Assembly (NCBI RefSeq): GCF_040954645.1
Contig: NC_092809.1
Span: 67,642,141-67,706,140 of the forward strand
Direction of reading: 5' to 3'
Source: Diabrotica undecimpunctata
Taxonomy: Eukaryota; Arthropoda; Insecta; Coleoptera; Chrysomelidae
DNA: 64,000 nucleotides
The notes beneath the pieces are model-generated. The model was not told where the DNA came from. It saw only the letters and a list, made by a program, of their open reading frames with translations, and did not search any database. How positions within the stretch are numbered: the stretch's first letter is position 1; each line of letters starts with the position of its first letter. Position numbers and translations under genes: made by a program. Of the stretch, positions 1 to 10,192 are shown piece by piece.

Positions 1-155
1 TTTGGTGCATTCGATTCGTGATCATCAGCACATTTTATGAACTAATGCGAGCATGACGCAATAAAAAATTACATTTGGAAAATGCAAATCTAAAAAATTT
101 CAACTCGACAAATATTGAGTAAAATACCTGGTCCGATATGGCAGGTATGTCCGAT

Positions 156-512
156 GTACCTGATATACAGGGCGGACGGTACCTACCTGGTCTCCGGGAG
201 TTTTCTGCAGATTCCATATATAACTCTGCAAAACTTGTTTCTCAGGAATTTTCGAGGTCGCTGAACACGAATATCATGTCGGTAAAGGTTTCTGAGGTAC
301 CTAGTGTCCAGACTGGACGATACCTACTTCGTCTCTGTGAGTTGTCGACAGATTTTATATAAAATCATTCGAAACTTGTTTCTCGGGGGTTATCAAGGTC
401 GCTGAACATGAATATTATGTCGGTGAAGTTCTCCAAGCTATCTGTTCTCGTACTCACCTCACATCTGGGAATTTTATGCAGATTCCATATAAAATCATTC
501 GAAATTTGTTCA
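156..512. repeat. Tandem repeat, 141-bp unit, about 2.5 copies
   Basis: Two diverged full units begin at 156 and 297 (period 141) and a third partial unit runs from about 437 to 512. Each unit has a GGTACCTA-type start, a GCAGATT(CC)ATATA block, an AAACTTGTTTCTC block, and then GGTCGCTGAACA(C/T)GAATAT. The units differ at many positions, so the array is old. No coding function is visible. It may be the edge of a satellite array or a repeated part of a mobile element. Confidence 0.75.
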
Positions 513-857
513 AATAAATAAATATATGTAAAAAAGTTTAAAAAGATTTATATAAAAAAAGTATAAAAATAACAATTATTCATTATTTATCGAATCAAAA
601 TATAATGTTCTGTAGGTAATTAAGAGCACAACTGAAAAATTGACTGTTTTATTTATCTTACGTGTAATAAAAAAAATTGTTTAATTATTTTTTAATGTAT
701 GTAATTAAATCAATTACCTAAATTTATATAACTTTTCTTACGTTTTTTTTATTTATTAAATACCTTTAATTATGTATAATAAATACCTTTAAAAATAAAT
801 TTTATAAAATTAAAATTAAATTATTATTAAATTAAATTAAAAATAAAATAATCCATT
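513..857. other. AT-rich stretch without a gene
   Basis: Low-complexity A/T sequence with short direct repeats of TAAATTAAA type near 800-845. I see no coding frame, RNA gene or recognisable repeat termini. Confidence 0.5.
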
Positions 858-1668
858 TCTTCACCTGATAAACAAGTTGCAATATGCACAGACTCACTAG
901 CCTCAATACAATCTATCCAAAATATATTCACTGATCATCCTATTGTCCAAAAGATCCTTGATTGTTACCAACTAATCGCTTCCCAAAAAATAACAGTTAC
1001 ATTAATCTGGCTACCATCCCATATTGGTATCACAGGCAACGAACTTGCAGACAGCCATGCAAAACTTGCCTCAACATCACCTGATAATACGGTTAATATA
1101 CAAATTGGTAAAGATTTAAAATCTCACATTAAGAAACGAGCAAGAACCCGATGGCAACAACACTGGGACACCAATAACTCAGCATTACATCATATCCAAC
1201 AGTTAGTCGATAGCCCCCTTGATTTGATCTCTGCCAGTATGTCCAGACGAGATGCTATTGTAACACGAAGACTTCGAATAGGACATACAAGATTTAATAC
1301 ACGGATACCTGATGTCATCCAGCAACCGACCCACTTGTGAGACCTGTCAATCACATCTAACAGTTAACCATATTCTCACCGAATGTCATCAATATTCAGC
1401 AAAAAGACTATTTTATTGCCTTAAAAGTGATTTAAAAGATCCAAGTTACTCAATAACTTGGATCAAATAACCTCAAGTCTAAAATTCCTCAGAGACGTTC
1501 AGTTATATTCTAAAATATAATTTTAATTGTATTCTAACAATATGTACTCTATAACATATTCTTGTAATTTATTGTAACAGTTTTACATTTGTAACTGTTT
1601 TCGTGTAAGTGGCCTTTGTTGCCGAGCACATTAATTTTCAAAAAAAATAAATAAATAAATAAATAATC
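858..1668 (+). pseudogene. I/Jockey-like non-LTR retrotransposon, 3' end (RNase H domain and tail)
   Basis: The forward frame from about 858 reads as the second half of a LINE-type RNase H domain. It has a CTDSLASI block (catalytic Asp near 891) and a WLPSHIGITGNELAD block (about 1008-1052). The characteristic RRLRIGHTRFNTR segment follows near 1270-1305. The frame then shifts around 1320-1330, after which a TCETC...HLTVNHILTECHQY zinc-finger-like tail is readable. The copy ends with a short 3' UTR and an (AAAT)n tail at about 1645-1668, typical of a LINE 3' end. It is 5' truncated, with no RT or endonuclease part, so it is a dead copy. Confidence 0.85.
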
Positions 1669-2649
1669 TTAAAAATATAAACACATACGATGAAATATGC
1701 ACGTGTGCGTTTATATTATTGCTGTATACAGTGACAGTAGCTTAAAGCATCAGTGTTACCAATTTTTTTTAAAGCAGTACTTTAATATAAAAACGAACGT
1801 CAATATAAAAGAATTCAAATTTCAGTAAACAAAATTTTTAAATCTGGATCTTTAGTACCCAGGGCCCAGTGACTTTTGCCATCATGATATTCGTGTTCAG
1901 CGACATTTTATTCAATAATTGCCGATTTAAAAATAAATTATTTAAATTGCAATTCTAAAAAATACATTTTTCTTATCCACACATGTAATTTTTCATATCT
2001 TCATGATCGCATTAGTTCACAAAATTTCATGACGCTTTCTGACTCTCTGACTGCGCCAAAGGTTCATTGCTTTATTTCCTCGACTAATAACTATATGTGA
2101 TTTCAAGTGCCATACACAATTGGAAATAAAATTTAAATTTACTGTTTTATTTGTCCAGCATTTTCTGCATAAAACAGCCAGATAAAATATACCCGTTTTA
2201 TATCGCAAACATTTGACAAACTAAAAAAACAAATGTAAAATCGTCTATTGAATGGGAATTATATAAATATCATTCCGTATCACAAACGGTATGGCAAAAA
2301 TAAACCACACAACAAAAGACTTAATAAATAAATTTTTTGGCAGCGAAAAAGTATGAGTATTACAAAAAATATTTATAAAATATTATTAGTTTTATTTGTA
2401 GAATTCCGAGTTTTAGTTTACAAGTTGTGAAATACATGAGAATATGAGAATATATAAATATTTTTTTAACACAGTGCTGGATCATAAACCTGGTTCAACA
2501 TCTCGGAGGTTTAGGCCCTCTTTGTATTTTTTTTTTTTTTAAATTTTATTTTTTTTTTAATTTGTGTTTTTCCTTTTTTTTATTTTTTGATATTTTTAAT
2601 TTTTAGATTTAGAGATATAAAATTTCACCATTTTAGTTTTATATTAATA
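1669..2649. other. Intergenic AT-rich stretch
   Basis: No recognisable gene. There is a poly-T/A-rich block at about 2525-2605. The short open frames here have no family resemblance. The stretch ends at the ATGTG target-site duplication of the next retrotransposon. Confidence 0.5.
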
Positions 2650-2654
2650 ATGTG
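2650..2654. repeat. Left target-site duplication (ATGTG) of gypsy element 1
   Basis: ATGTG here matches ATGTG at 12908-12912, just outside the right LTR. Five bp is the usual length for Ty3/gypsy integration. Accepting this duplication places the 54-bp extension at 2655-2708 inside the integrated element. Confidence 0.55.
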
Positions 2655-2708
2655 TAACGTTAGGCACCAATTTGTAACGTTCCAACGAACATTCATTGGG
2701 TGCCAATT
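2655..2708 (-). other. 54-bp extension outside the 3' LTR, made of PBS-like segments
   Basis: This block lies between the target duplication and the LTR proper and has no counterpart outside the 5' LTR. Read in element orientation it contains two segments that resemble primer-binding sites, TGGCACCCAATG and TGGTGCCTAACG. The second is preceded by an LTR-end-like GTTACAAAT. It may be a by-product of reverse transcription past the LTR end or of recombination with a relative. That origin is inference. Confidence 0.5.
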
Positions 2709-3891
2709 TGTAATCCTTCGAGGCTCAATTTGTAACATCCCAACGTTGAGCTGCTGTTGTCAACTTGTAACCGCAAACCTTAGTTTGCTGCTACAATCCG
2801 ACTAACATCACTAACAACGTTGGAGTGACAAATCGTTTCCCGTTGGGACCAATTTTTAACGTCATAACCCCTAATGTATCAATTGCAAAATTGCTACATT
2901 AGATGTTATACGAAACACTCCCTGGCTAGCTCACTCAGGACGTGAATATGGCCTACTCTGGAGCAACACACGCAAACAAGTAAAAAGAAGAAACAATACA
3001 CAGTTAAATTAACACATGTTTATTAAAATATTAAACAAAAATGAGAGAAAAATACATGTTTAAATATATTGAATTTAAATAAAAATTATTTGACTTCTTG
3101 CTACAGTGTTACATTATAGTAAGGAAAAATGCTTGTCACCAAATCCTAGGTTTTATCCTGGTCTTTTCTGCTATGGTTGTTAGCAAGCCATGTTGTTAGT
3201 TGTGGATTTTCTTCCCCTGGAGTCAACTCTCCTATTGGAATGATAGTGCCATTCTCAGGCCGGTTGGTCTTCTGGATGTTAATATAAATTGACCCGCACC
3301 TGAGAAATGTATCCCGGAGGTTGACTCCTAATTCAGGAGACGACACAACAATTGGTTATTATTATACAAAAGTCATGAAGAAAATCCACATTTTTAGAAA
3401 TAAAAGCCATTATATCGACTTTTGTATCGAACGGGAAGGGGGAAATGTCAACAAAAAGGAGTCTTTGTCACTAATATTAAACTAAACAGAGAATAAAGAT
3501 GGCACCTCTCGTTCCAAAGTAACAGAAATAGAGATGAAAATAAAATTCATTCTTTAGAAACTTGAGTAAAAGATAAAAATGATGATTATTAAGAAAATAG
3601 GAAAGGTAGATACTGAAATATATATATATATATAAAGAAGATAGATTTGGACGCCAACTGGTTTTTATACCAAATACCAGTAAAAATGAAAAGAGAATAA
3701 TGAATCAATTAAGTAACGATATAATTCTGATACAATCTATATCTGAGAAAATATATAGAAAAATAAGAGATACAATGGAGGATATAGAAGAATATTAATT
3801 ATGACAGAAGATATGGAAATTGGAGAATAGAATTAACGAAATATATTAACATAAGAAAGAAAGCAGGCAATGTAGCAGTTATAACGCTACA
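2709..3891 (-). repeat. 3' LTR of gypsy element 1
   Basis: In plus-strand terms it runs TGTAATCC...GCTACA (1183 bp) and matches 11723-12907 base for base apart from one fewer TA in the run near 3620-3635. In element orientation it begins TGTAGCGTT and ends GGATTACA, so the ends are TG...CA. The 66-codon open frame inside it exists identically in both LTRs and is not evidence for a gene. Confidence 0.93.
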
Positions 3892-3910
3892 CACTTCCAC
3901 CACCCAGTAG
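3892..3910 (-). promoter_or_regulatory. Polypurine tract of gypsy element 1
   Basis: Directly inside the 3' LTR, the minus strand reads CTACTGGGTGGTGGAAGTG followed by the LTR start TGTAGC. A purine-rich run abutting the 3' LTR is where plus-strand DNA synthesis is primed in LTR retrotransposons. Confidence 0.7.
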
Positions 3911-4164
3911 AAAAATTTCTAAAGTACCTTGAGAAATTTTTCTCATCACTAAACTCATTATATGTTATGATCATCAAAATAATAATAAAGGTAATCTTTA
4001 CCAAATAATAAAGTTATCTAGATACCTAGATATAGGTATAATAACTTGTAAGTTTAGGTACTATTATTTAAACAAAATAAAGTGAAAATGGTTAACTTGT
4101 GATAAGATATAAAAATTAATATACTTATATTAACCTAAGTCAAAAAAAAATAAATGACTATCAC

Positions 4165-4560
4165 CCAACGAATTATAGTATCCGTTAAACTAAAATTTTA
4201 ACTACATAATTATAAACTATGTATTACAGTATTGTAATACTATATACACTAAATGACTTTAGAGTGAGCACTCTGGGTATTATTTCATCCCCAACGAATT
4301 ATAGTATTCGTCACACTAAAATTGTAAGGTAAATAATCCTATGCTATACCTTATAGCAATTCCTTACAAGGCTTTAGAGTTAATACTCAGGATAATATTT
4401 TATCCAACGAATTATAGTATTCGTCACACTAAAATTATGAGGCAAATATTTATGTGCTATACATTGTAGCAGCATGTAACAGGGCTTTAGAGTTAATACT
4501 CAGGGAAATATTTTATCCCAACGAATTATAGTGTTCGTCACACTAAAATTGGTCGTAGAC
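4165..4560. repeat. Tandem repeat inside gypsy element 1 (about 114-126 bp unit, 3.3 copies)
   Basis: Units begin with CCAACGAATTATAGT at 4165, 4291, 4404 and 4518, giving spacings of 126, 113 and 114 bp. Each unit has a small inverted repeat CGAAT-TATAGT-ATTCG, then CACACTAAAATT, then GGCTTTAGAGT...ACTC. The array lies in the untranslated 3' part of the element, between pol and the 3' LTR. Repeats at such places can act as transport, insulator or packaging signals in other elements; a role here is not shown. Confidence 0.85.
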
Positions 4561-6751
4561 CAAGAGGGAGAAAAGCTACGTTAAGGGTTATCCGCAATCT
4601 TTGGTACTGTACATCGATTATACACTGGGCCGATTGAAATCATGTTGGTATGAACGCAGTAGCTCATAATCCATGGTTAAACCTCGAAAGCGCTCCTCAG
4701 AGACGACAGTCCTGTGTACTATGAACCCCCCGACGCCATACCCTAAAGACAACCTTACCATTAAAGGAAGATCCAGTGGTATTAATGTACATCTCCACCA
4801 CAGTTCGGTCCCATATATATGTAATTACATAAATATCATACAAAAACAACTAATATGGGGACGATGTATCTATCACTCGTGGAGATAAACATCGTTAGAA
4901 AGACATTCTTTCAAGAATGCTAGTTCTTAAGGGAAGCTAATTTTAAACCAAGGTAATTATGATATTAGCAATATCACTAGATATGCATATAATCATTAAG
5001 TTATAAAAGATAAGATATCATAATCATCAGTAATGCAGTAGGTATATAAATCCAAATATTAGTTATCATAATACTAATCTAGATTTTAGTTGCATATATT
5101 GCATGAGATAGTATGAGTAGAACATTATAAGCAGTTAAGAAAGATAAGGTAAACATCAAGATATAAAAGAAATAAGTAAAAATTTAGTAAGACCAATCTA
5201 GACATCTATTAAGTATAAAATTTACACAAGATGAAAAGAAAACTGCACAAAATTATACTCAGTTGAATTGAAGAAGAAAGATTAGTCATAAATATACTTT
5301 GATTTAAATCCAAACGTTATGCACCTGTTAGAATAATAAAGTAATCTATACAGAAAAATTGTACAGAGCTAAGTTATACAAGAGGGTATAAAAAACAAAA
5401 CCTTTCCATTGTCATTTCAAAGAGACATAACCCTACACCAGATTTCTAAATAGTAGTATGCATAAGGTTAAATCTACCTTGTAAATGCAATAAAAAAATT
5501 TCATTAAAATATAACACTCAAGAAAAAGAAAATTCATTGTAGTTATGCATTGATGAGGGCAATCATTGTGAACTAAATCAGAGAAACTCATTATGACTAA
5601 ACTTCAATAGACAGTATGGTCTGAAAACAATTACATTGTTTATTAAAGATAAGAAGATAATGAGAATGAATTCTCGGCATATTGCATATGCATATTTATG
5701 GACTAAGGCAAGTCAATAAAACAGCAAATTGACATTAAGCTAGTATAAGATAAAGTAATTTTTGTACCAAATAGTATCAAAAATTAAAGGTAGGTAAATA
5801 TCAAGATAATTAAGTAACACAAGTAATTTTGATTGTCAGATAAAGATAAGTATATTCTTCACAATACCTAGTAAGTCAAAGTTCTACACAAAAGACATTA
5901 AAGATACTGCATAAAATTTGGCTTACTTATGATAAAGGAAAATACAAAGCAAAGATAAGATAAGTTGTGGTAATATCATATAAAATTGCTATAACACTAA
6001 ACACTATCCAGGGATCTACACAAAAGAAATAGAACTAGAACTGCATAAATATAGACGTATGTATTTAAAATGTTAAAGACAATTCAAATGCAATCAAAAA
6101 CTTCAAAGCTTCATAATCTTACACCAGAGGTTTCTATAAAAGAAGATATATGCATAAGATTACTTTCACTCCAAAAGATAAAGAATTATGCCTAACGCAA
6201 CACCCCTAATGGGTAAATGGAAAATATTAACGCCCTTGTTAATAGTTTTCCTGCAGTGACCTCAAGTCCCGCGAAGATAAATCATCCTAGGCAATTTTTA
6301 TGTGCTTGTCCGAACAAATCTCATATTTGAACCCACTCAACGGAAAAACAAGACACTTGCACTAGGTATAAAAATTAGACATAAGTTATTACCGCAATAG
6401 TTTTAATAACACCATAAAGGTAATACAAGTAGCTAACTTGTAAAGGTAAGAGATAATGTGTTATTAAACGAAGATAAAGATAAGTAAATAACAATCAAAC
6501 TTGTGAAAGGTAGTAGATAAATTTTCTAGCAAAGGTTCTCATAACTAAATATTTTATTGAAAAGTCCATAAATAACGAAGATATTTGTTAACGCAGGTAA
6601 TAAAAATATGTATAAGCTTAACAAAAGAGATAAGAAGATAATTTAAAATATATGCAATACAAGATATATATGTAAGTTTAAATTACACTTAAAGGTAAGA
6701 TATAATAGTATAACTGCAAGTTTTACTCAAAAGATATATTTTTAATATGCA
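4561..6751 (-). other. Long non-coding 3' region of gypsy element 1, rich in GATAAG motifs
   Basis: There is no open frame of note between the tandem repeats and the pol stop codon. From about 4980 to 6740 the sequence is A-rich on the plus strand and full of AGATAAG/AGATAAA words (for example near 5011, 5140, 5648, 5839, 5955, 6470 and 6627). An envelope gene would sit here in env-bearing relatives, but I see no trace of signal peptide, cysteine-rich or transmembrane coding sequence. Confidence 0.6.
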
Positions 6752-9700
6752 TTACTGATTTTCATCGTCACTAGAATCAGTGACATCTAATTTGATATCC
6801 CTGACATGAAAATTTCCAAGATCATTTCCATCTAGATCCTTTAAATTGTAGACTAATTTAGACAAAACTTTATTGACAATACAGGGGACAAATTTTGGCG
6901 CTAGTTTTGCAGAGAAATCATCGACAGCTTTTGATAGGACAAAATTTTTCTTCCAGACTTTATCACCAACGTGATATTTGACATCACGTCTACGAAGGTT
7001 ATACCTGCTAGAATTCGTCGCATAAGAGTGACGTATCCTCTTTTGCACTTCTTTGAAAATAGAAGACATATTTTCTAGTGGTCTTGGGTCGAATAGCTTG
7101 TTATTAATATTAATGACATTGCTTGCTTTGTCTTCTATTGCACCAAAGAAGGAACCGTCCAAAGGGATATTTCTGGCAAAAGTTAGAAACGAAGGACTAA
7201 ATTGTGTAACTTCGTGTTTGGCTAGGCGAATAGCCTGGGCAATCTTAAAGATTTCTTTGTCCCAATCTTTATGATTATCATGTATAAAAGAACGAATAGC
7301 TGTTACGATAGTTTTGTTAACTCTCTCAGTAGGATTTATTTGAGGAAAATATCTCGCATTATACCAAATTTTTTGTACTTTATATTTATTCATTAAATTT
7401 TTGAAATCATTGGAAACGAACTGTTTCCCATTATCAACTGCGAAAATTTGTGGTACCCCAAAGATAAGAAAAACTTGATTTTCAATAAATTTAACAATAG
7501 CTGTAGAGGTAGCATTTGCCATTGGATGGACAAAAATAAATTTCGTGAACCAGTCGACAACAACTAAAAGAAAACGATTTCCATTTTTAGATCTAGGATA
7601 AGGACCTAATAAGTCAGCAGATAAAAACTGAAATGGAAAATTAATATCTCTGTACTTTCCCATTAAACCAGCAGGAGGTACATTTCCTGGTTTACTAGCA
7701 GCACAGATTTTGCACTTACTGATATAGTTTGCGACATAAAGTCTCATTCTAGGCCAGTAATACAATTCCGTGATTCTAGAGAGCGTTTTATATACTCCTA
7801 GGTGAGCAGCTGTAGGATCATCATGAAAGAGTTTCAAAATATCTTTTCTGTGAGGAGACGGAACGAAAATTTTCCATTCTGGGGAAGGATCTGAAAACTT
7901 ATTCCTTGAAAAGATATGTTTGTAAAGAACATTACCATGAACTTTAAAAGCAGGAAATTGATCTGGATTATTTTGTACTTTTTGTACCATATTATTATAC
8001 CAAGTATCTGTTTTAAGATTAGATAAATCTAAAAGAGAAATTTCAGGATTTTGTTCAGGTATTCTAGAAAGGGAATCAGCCACAACATTTAAAGAACCAC
8101 TACGGTGAATGACAGTGAACTTGTGACAGGATAGTTTCATTATCCATCTGGCAATTCTAGGAGAAGGGTTTTTCATGGAATATAACCACTGTAAGGATGA
8201 GTGATCAGTAATCACAGTGAAGTTTTCACTTCCTTCAATATAACACCTAAATTTTTCAATAGATAATAAAATAGCCAGCAGTTCTTTCTCAGTAGTAGTG
8301 TACTTACGTTGAGCTTTAGAGAGAGTTTTACTAAAGAAAGCTATAGGATGCTCTAAACCATTTTCTTTTTGAAATAATACACCCCCAACACCAGTGTCGC
8401 TTGCATCACAAGCAAGATAAAAATGCTTGTCAAAGTCTGGACTAGCAAGAACAGGAGCAGATGTTAGTGCCTGTTTAATCTGACTGAAAGCTAAGTTAGC
8501 TTCTGGAGTCCAAACAATAGACTGTCCTTTCTTTTTACCCTTGAGTAAATCAGAAATGGGAGTACAAATGGATGCAAAATTATTCAAAAATCGACGGTAA
8601 TAACCTATCAATCCGATAAGTCTACGAATTTGAGTAGTAGTTTTTGGAACTGGATATTCCAAAATAGCTTCTACTTTAGCTGGGTCAGTTCTTAACCCTT
8701 GTTGATCTACAACAAAACCAAGAAATTTAAGAGAAGGTCTACAAAACTGACACTTTTCAAAATTGACTGTAAGATTTGCATATTTAAGTCTCTTAAACAA
8801 CATTTTAAGAATTTTGATATGACAATCAAAGTCAGGAGTAACAACAATAATATCATCAAGATAATAGAAAACATAAGGCTCCAGTAAAGGACCTATAACT
8901 GAATCCATAACTCTGCACATAGCTTGTGCACTATTATTTAAGCCAAAAGGTAATACATTAAAACAGAACAAACCTCTATTTTGAACTGTAAATGCAGTCT
9001 TTAATTTGGATTGATCATCCAAAGGTATCTGATAAAAAGCTTGTTTTAAATCGATTGACGAAATAAATTTAGCATCTCTTACTTTAGATATGATTGAATC
9101 TATTAAAGGCATGGGGTAACTATCAGGAACTGTTATCGAATTAAGCTTTCGACCATCAAAACAAACTCTATAGGAACTATCTTTCTTCGGAACCAACCAC
9201 AAAGGAGACAACCAAGGTGTACTGGTTGTTAATGGTTCGATGACCTTCAACTTAAGCATCTCATCAACTCCTTCGTTGAGAATTTTCTGCATAGCAGGCG
9301 AAAGAGGATATTGTCTTTGCCTAATTGGTTTCGCATCACCAGTGTCTATATGGTGAGTATACAAGTGGGTTCTACCAATAGAATCTGTTGGGCCTATTTC
9401 CTTAAACAGTTTGACTACCGAATGTAGTTGTGAAAGCTGATGGGTGGATAAATTCTCTGAACTTACTATAGTATTAACAACACAAGTTGACAGTTTAGCT
9501 GTACTATACGAAAAATTTGTGAAATCCAAAGAAATTCTAAACAATTTCATAAAATCCATACCTAAAATCATTTTATGTGAGATAGAAGGAACCACTAAAA
9601 CTTTTAACTTTTGTGTGCTACCAGATAAGGTAACAGGTAAAAACACATAACCTAAGGTACTTTGGACATTACCATCAGCAGTAGTTAGCTGTACTGAAAT

Positions 9701-10192
9701 ATCATAGTGAAGATGCAAATTCACCTTCTTAAGAAGAAATAAGGCTGGAGAGCCAATAATAGAGACATTACTACCAGAGTCTACAAGTGCAGATATTGTT
9801 TCACTGCCAATATTTATTGAAATATATGGTCGATTATCCTGTGTACGAATATCGAGAAGAGGATTAGTTCTACATAAAGTATCAGACGTTGAAATCAACG
9901 GAAAAGAAATATTCGCAGAATTTAAAGAAACATTGTGCGTTGTATCTATGGGAGTTTTGTCTATAGGTAAAGGATTAAAATCACAATTAGAATCAGAAGT
10001 TTCAGCTCGCGTTTTAATAATAGGTGGTAGTTGAAATGTTACTCTGCTTGTCCTTTGTTTGAAGTTTTCTTCAAATTTTTTCCTGGTATGTTCTTCCCTT
10101 TTAGGTTTGATGCAGACATTTGACTGCAATGAGGTTGATTCCTGTCCGCTATCGAACAACCTCGCGCTTCGTTTTTTGAACATTTGGGGCAA
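6752..10192 (-). CDS. pol: Gypsy element 1 Pol polyprotein (protease, RT, RNase H, integrase)
   Basis: The frame is 1146 codons on the minus strand. Domains in order: aspartic protease with LVDSGS at residues 137-141 and the ILGMDF flap partner near 209-214; reverse transcriptase with LPFGLNN near 414-420 and catalytic YLDD at 444-447; RNase H starting at ACDASDTG near 594-601, with the second Asp in ITDHSS at about 663; integrase with an HHCC finger (H790, H797, C827, C830) and a D860, D920, E956 triad, i.e. D,D-35-E. The frame is open with no stops and all catalytic residues are present, so the product may be active. It overlaps gag by 154 nt in the -1 frame, so it is probably made as Gag-Pol by ribosomal frameshifting; the first Met need not be used. 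No chromodomain is obvious at the C-terminus, which ends in an acidic tail. Confidence 0.95.
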   Translation of the reverse strand: MPQMFKKRSARLFDSGQESTSLQSNVCIKPKREEHTRKKFEENFKQRTSRVTFQLPPIIKTRAETSDSNCDFNPLPIDKTPIDTTHNVSLNSANISFPLISTSDTLCRTNPLLDIRTQDNRPYISINIGSETISALVDSGSNVSIIGSPALFLLKKVNLHLHYDISVQLTTADGNVQSTLGYVFLPVTLSGSTQKLKVLVVPSISHKMILGMDFMKLFRISLDFTNFSYSTAKLSTCVVNTIVSSENLSTHQLSQLHSVVKLFKEIGPTDSIGRTHLYTHHIDTGDAKPIRQRQYPLSPAMQKILNEGVDEMLKLKVIEPLTTSTPWLSPLWLVPKKDSSYRVCFDGRKLNSITVPDSYPMPLIDSIISKVRDAKFISSIDLKQAFYQIPLDDQSKLKTAFTVQNRGLFCFNVLPFGLNNSAQAMCRVMDSVIGPLLEPYVFYYLDDIIVVTPDFDCHIKILKMLFKRLKYANLTVNFEKCQFCRPSLKFLGFVVDQQGLRTDPAKVEAILEYPVPKTTTQIRRLIGLIGYYRRFLNNFASICTPISDLLKGKKKGQSIVWTPEANLAFSQIKQALTSAPVLASPDFDKHFYLACDASDTGVGGVLFQKENGLEHPIAFFSKTLSKAQRKYTTTEKELLAILLSIEKFRCYIEGSENFTVITDHSSLQWLYSMKNPSPRIARWIMKLSCHKFTVIHRSGSLNVVADSLSRIPEQNPEISLLDLSNLKTDTWYNNMVQKVQNNPDQFPAFKVHGNVLYKHIFSRNKFSDPSPEWKIFVPSPHRKDILKLFHDDPTAAHLGVYKTLSRITELYYWPRMRLYVANYISKCKICAASKPGNVPPAGLMGKYRDINFPFQFLSADLLGPYPRSKNGNRFLLVVVDWFTKFIFVHPMANATSTAIVKFIENQVFLIFGVPQIFAVDNGKQFVSNDFKNLMNKYKVQKIWYNARYFPQINPTERVNKTIVTAIRSFIHDNHKDWDKEIFKIAQAIRLAKHEVTQFSPSFLTFARNIPLDGSFFGAIEDKASNVININNKLFDPRPLENMSSIFKEVQKRIRHSYATNSSRYNLRRRDVKYHVGDKVWKKNFVLSKAVDDFSAKLAPKFVPCIVNKVLSKLVYNLKDLDGNDLGNFHVRDIKLDVTDSSDDENQ

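Noticed and set aside
3146..3346. 66-codon minus-strand open frame, repeated identically at 12160-12360
   Set aside because: It is identical only because both copies lie in the two LTRs of one young element; no domain or start context supports a protein.
4673..4888. 71-codon frame in the 3' part of gypsy element 1, considered as env remnant
   Set aside because: No signal peptide, transmembrane segment or cysteine pattern; too short.
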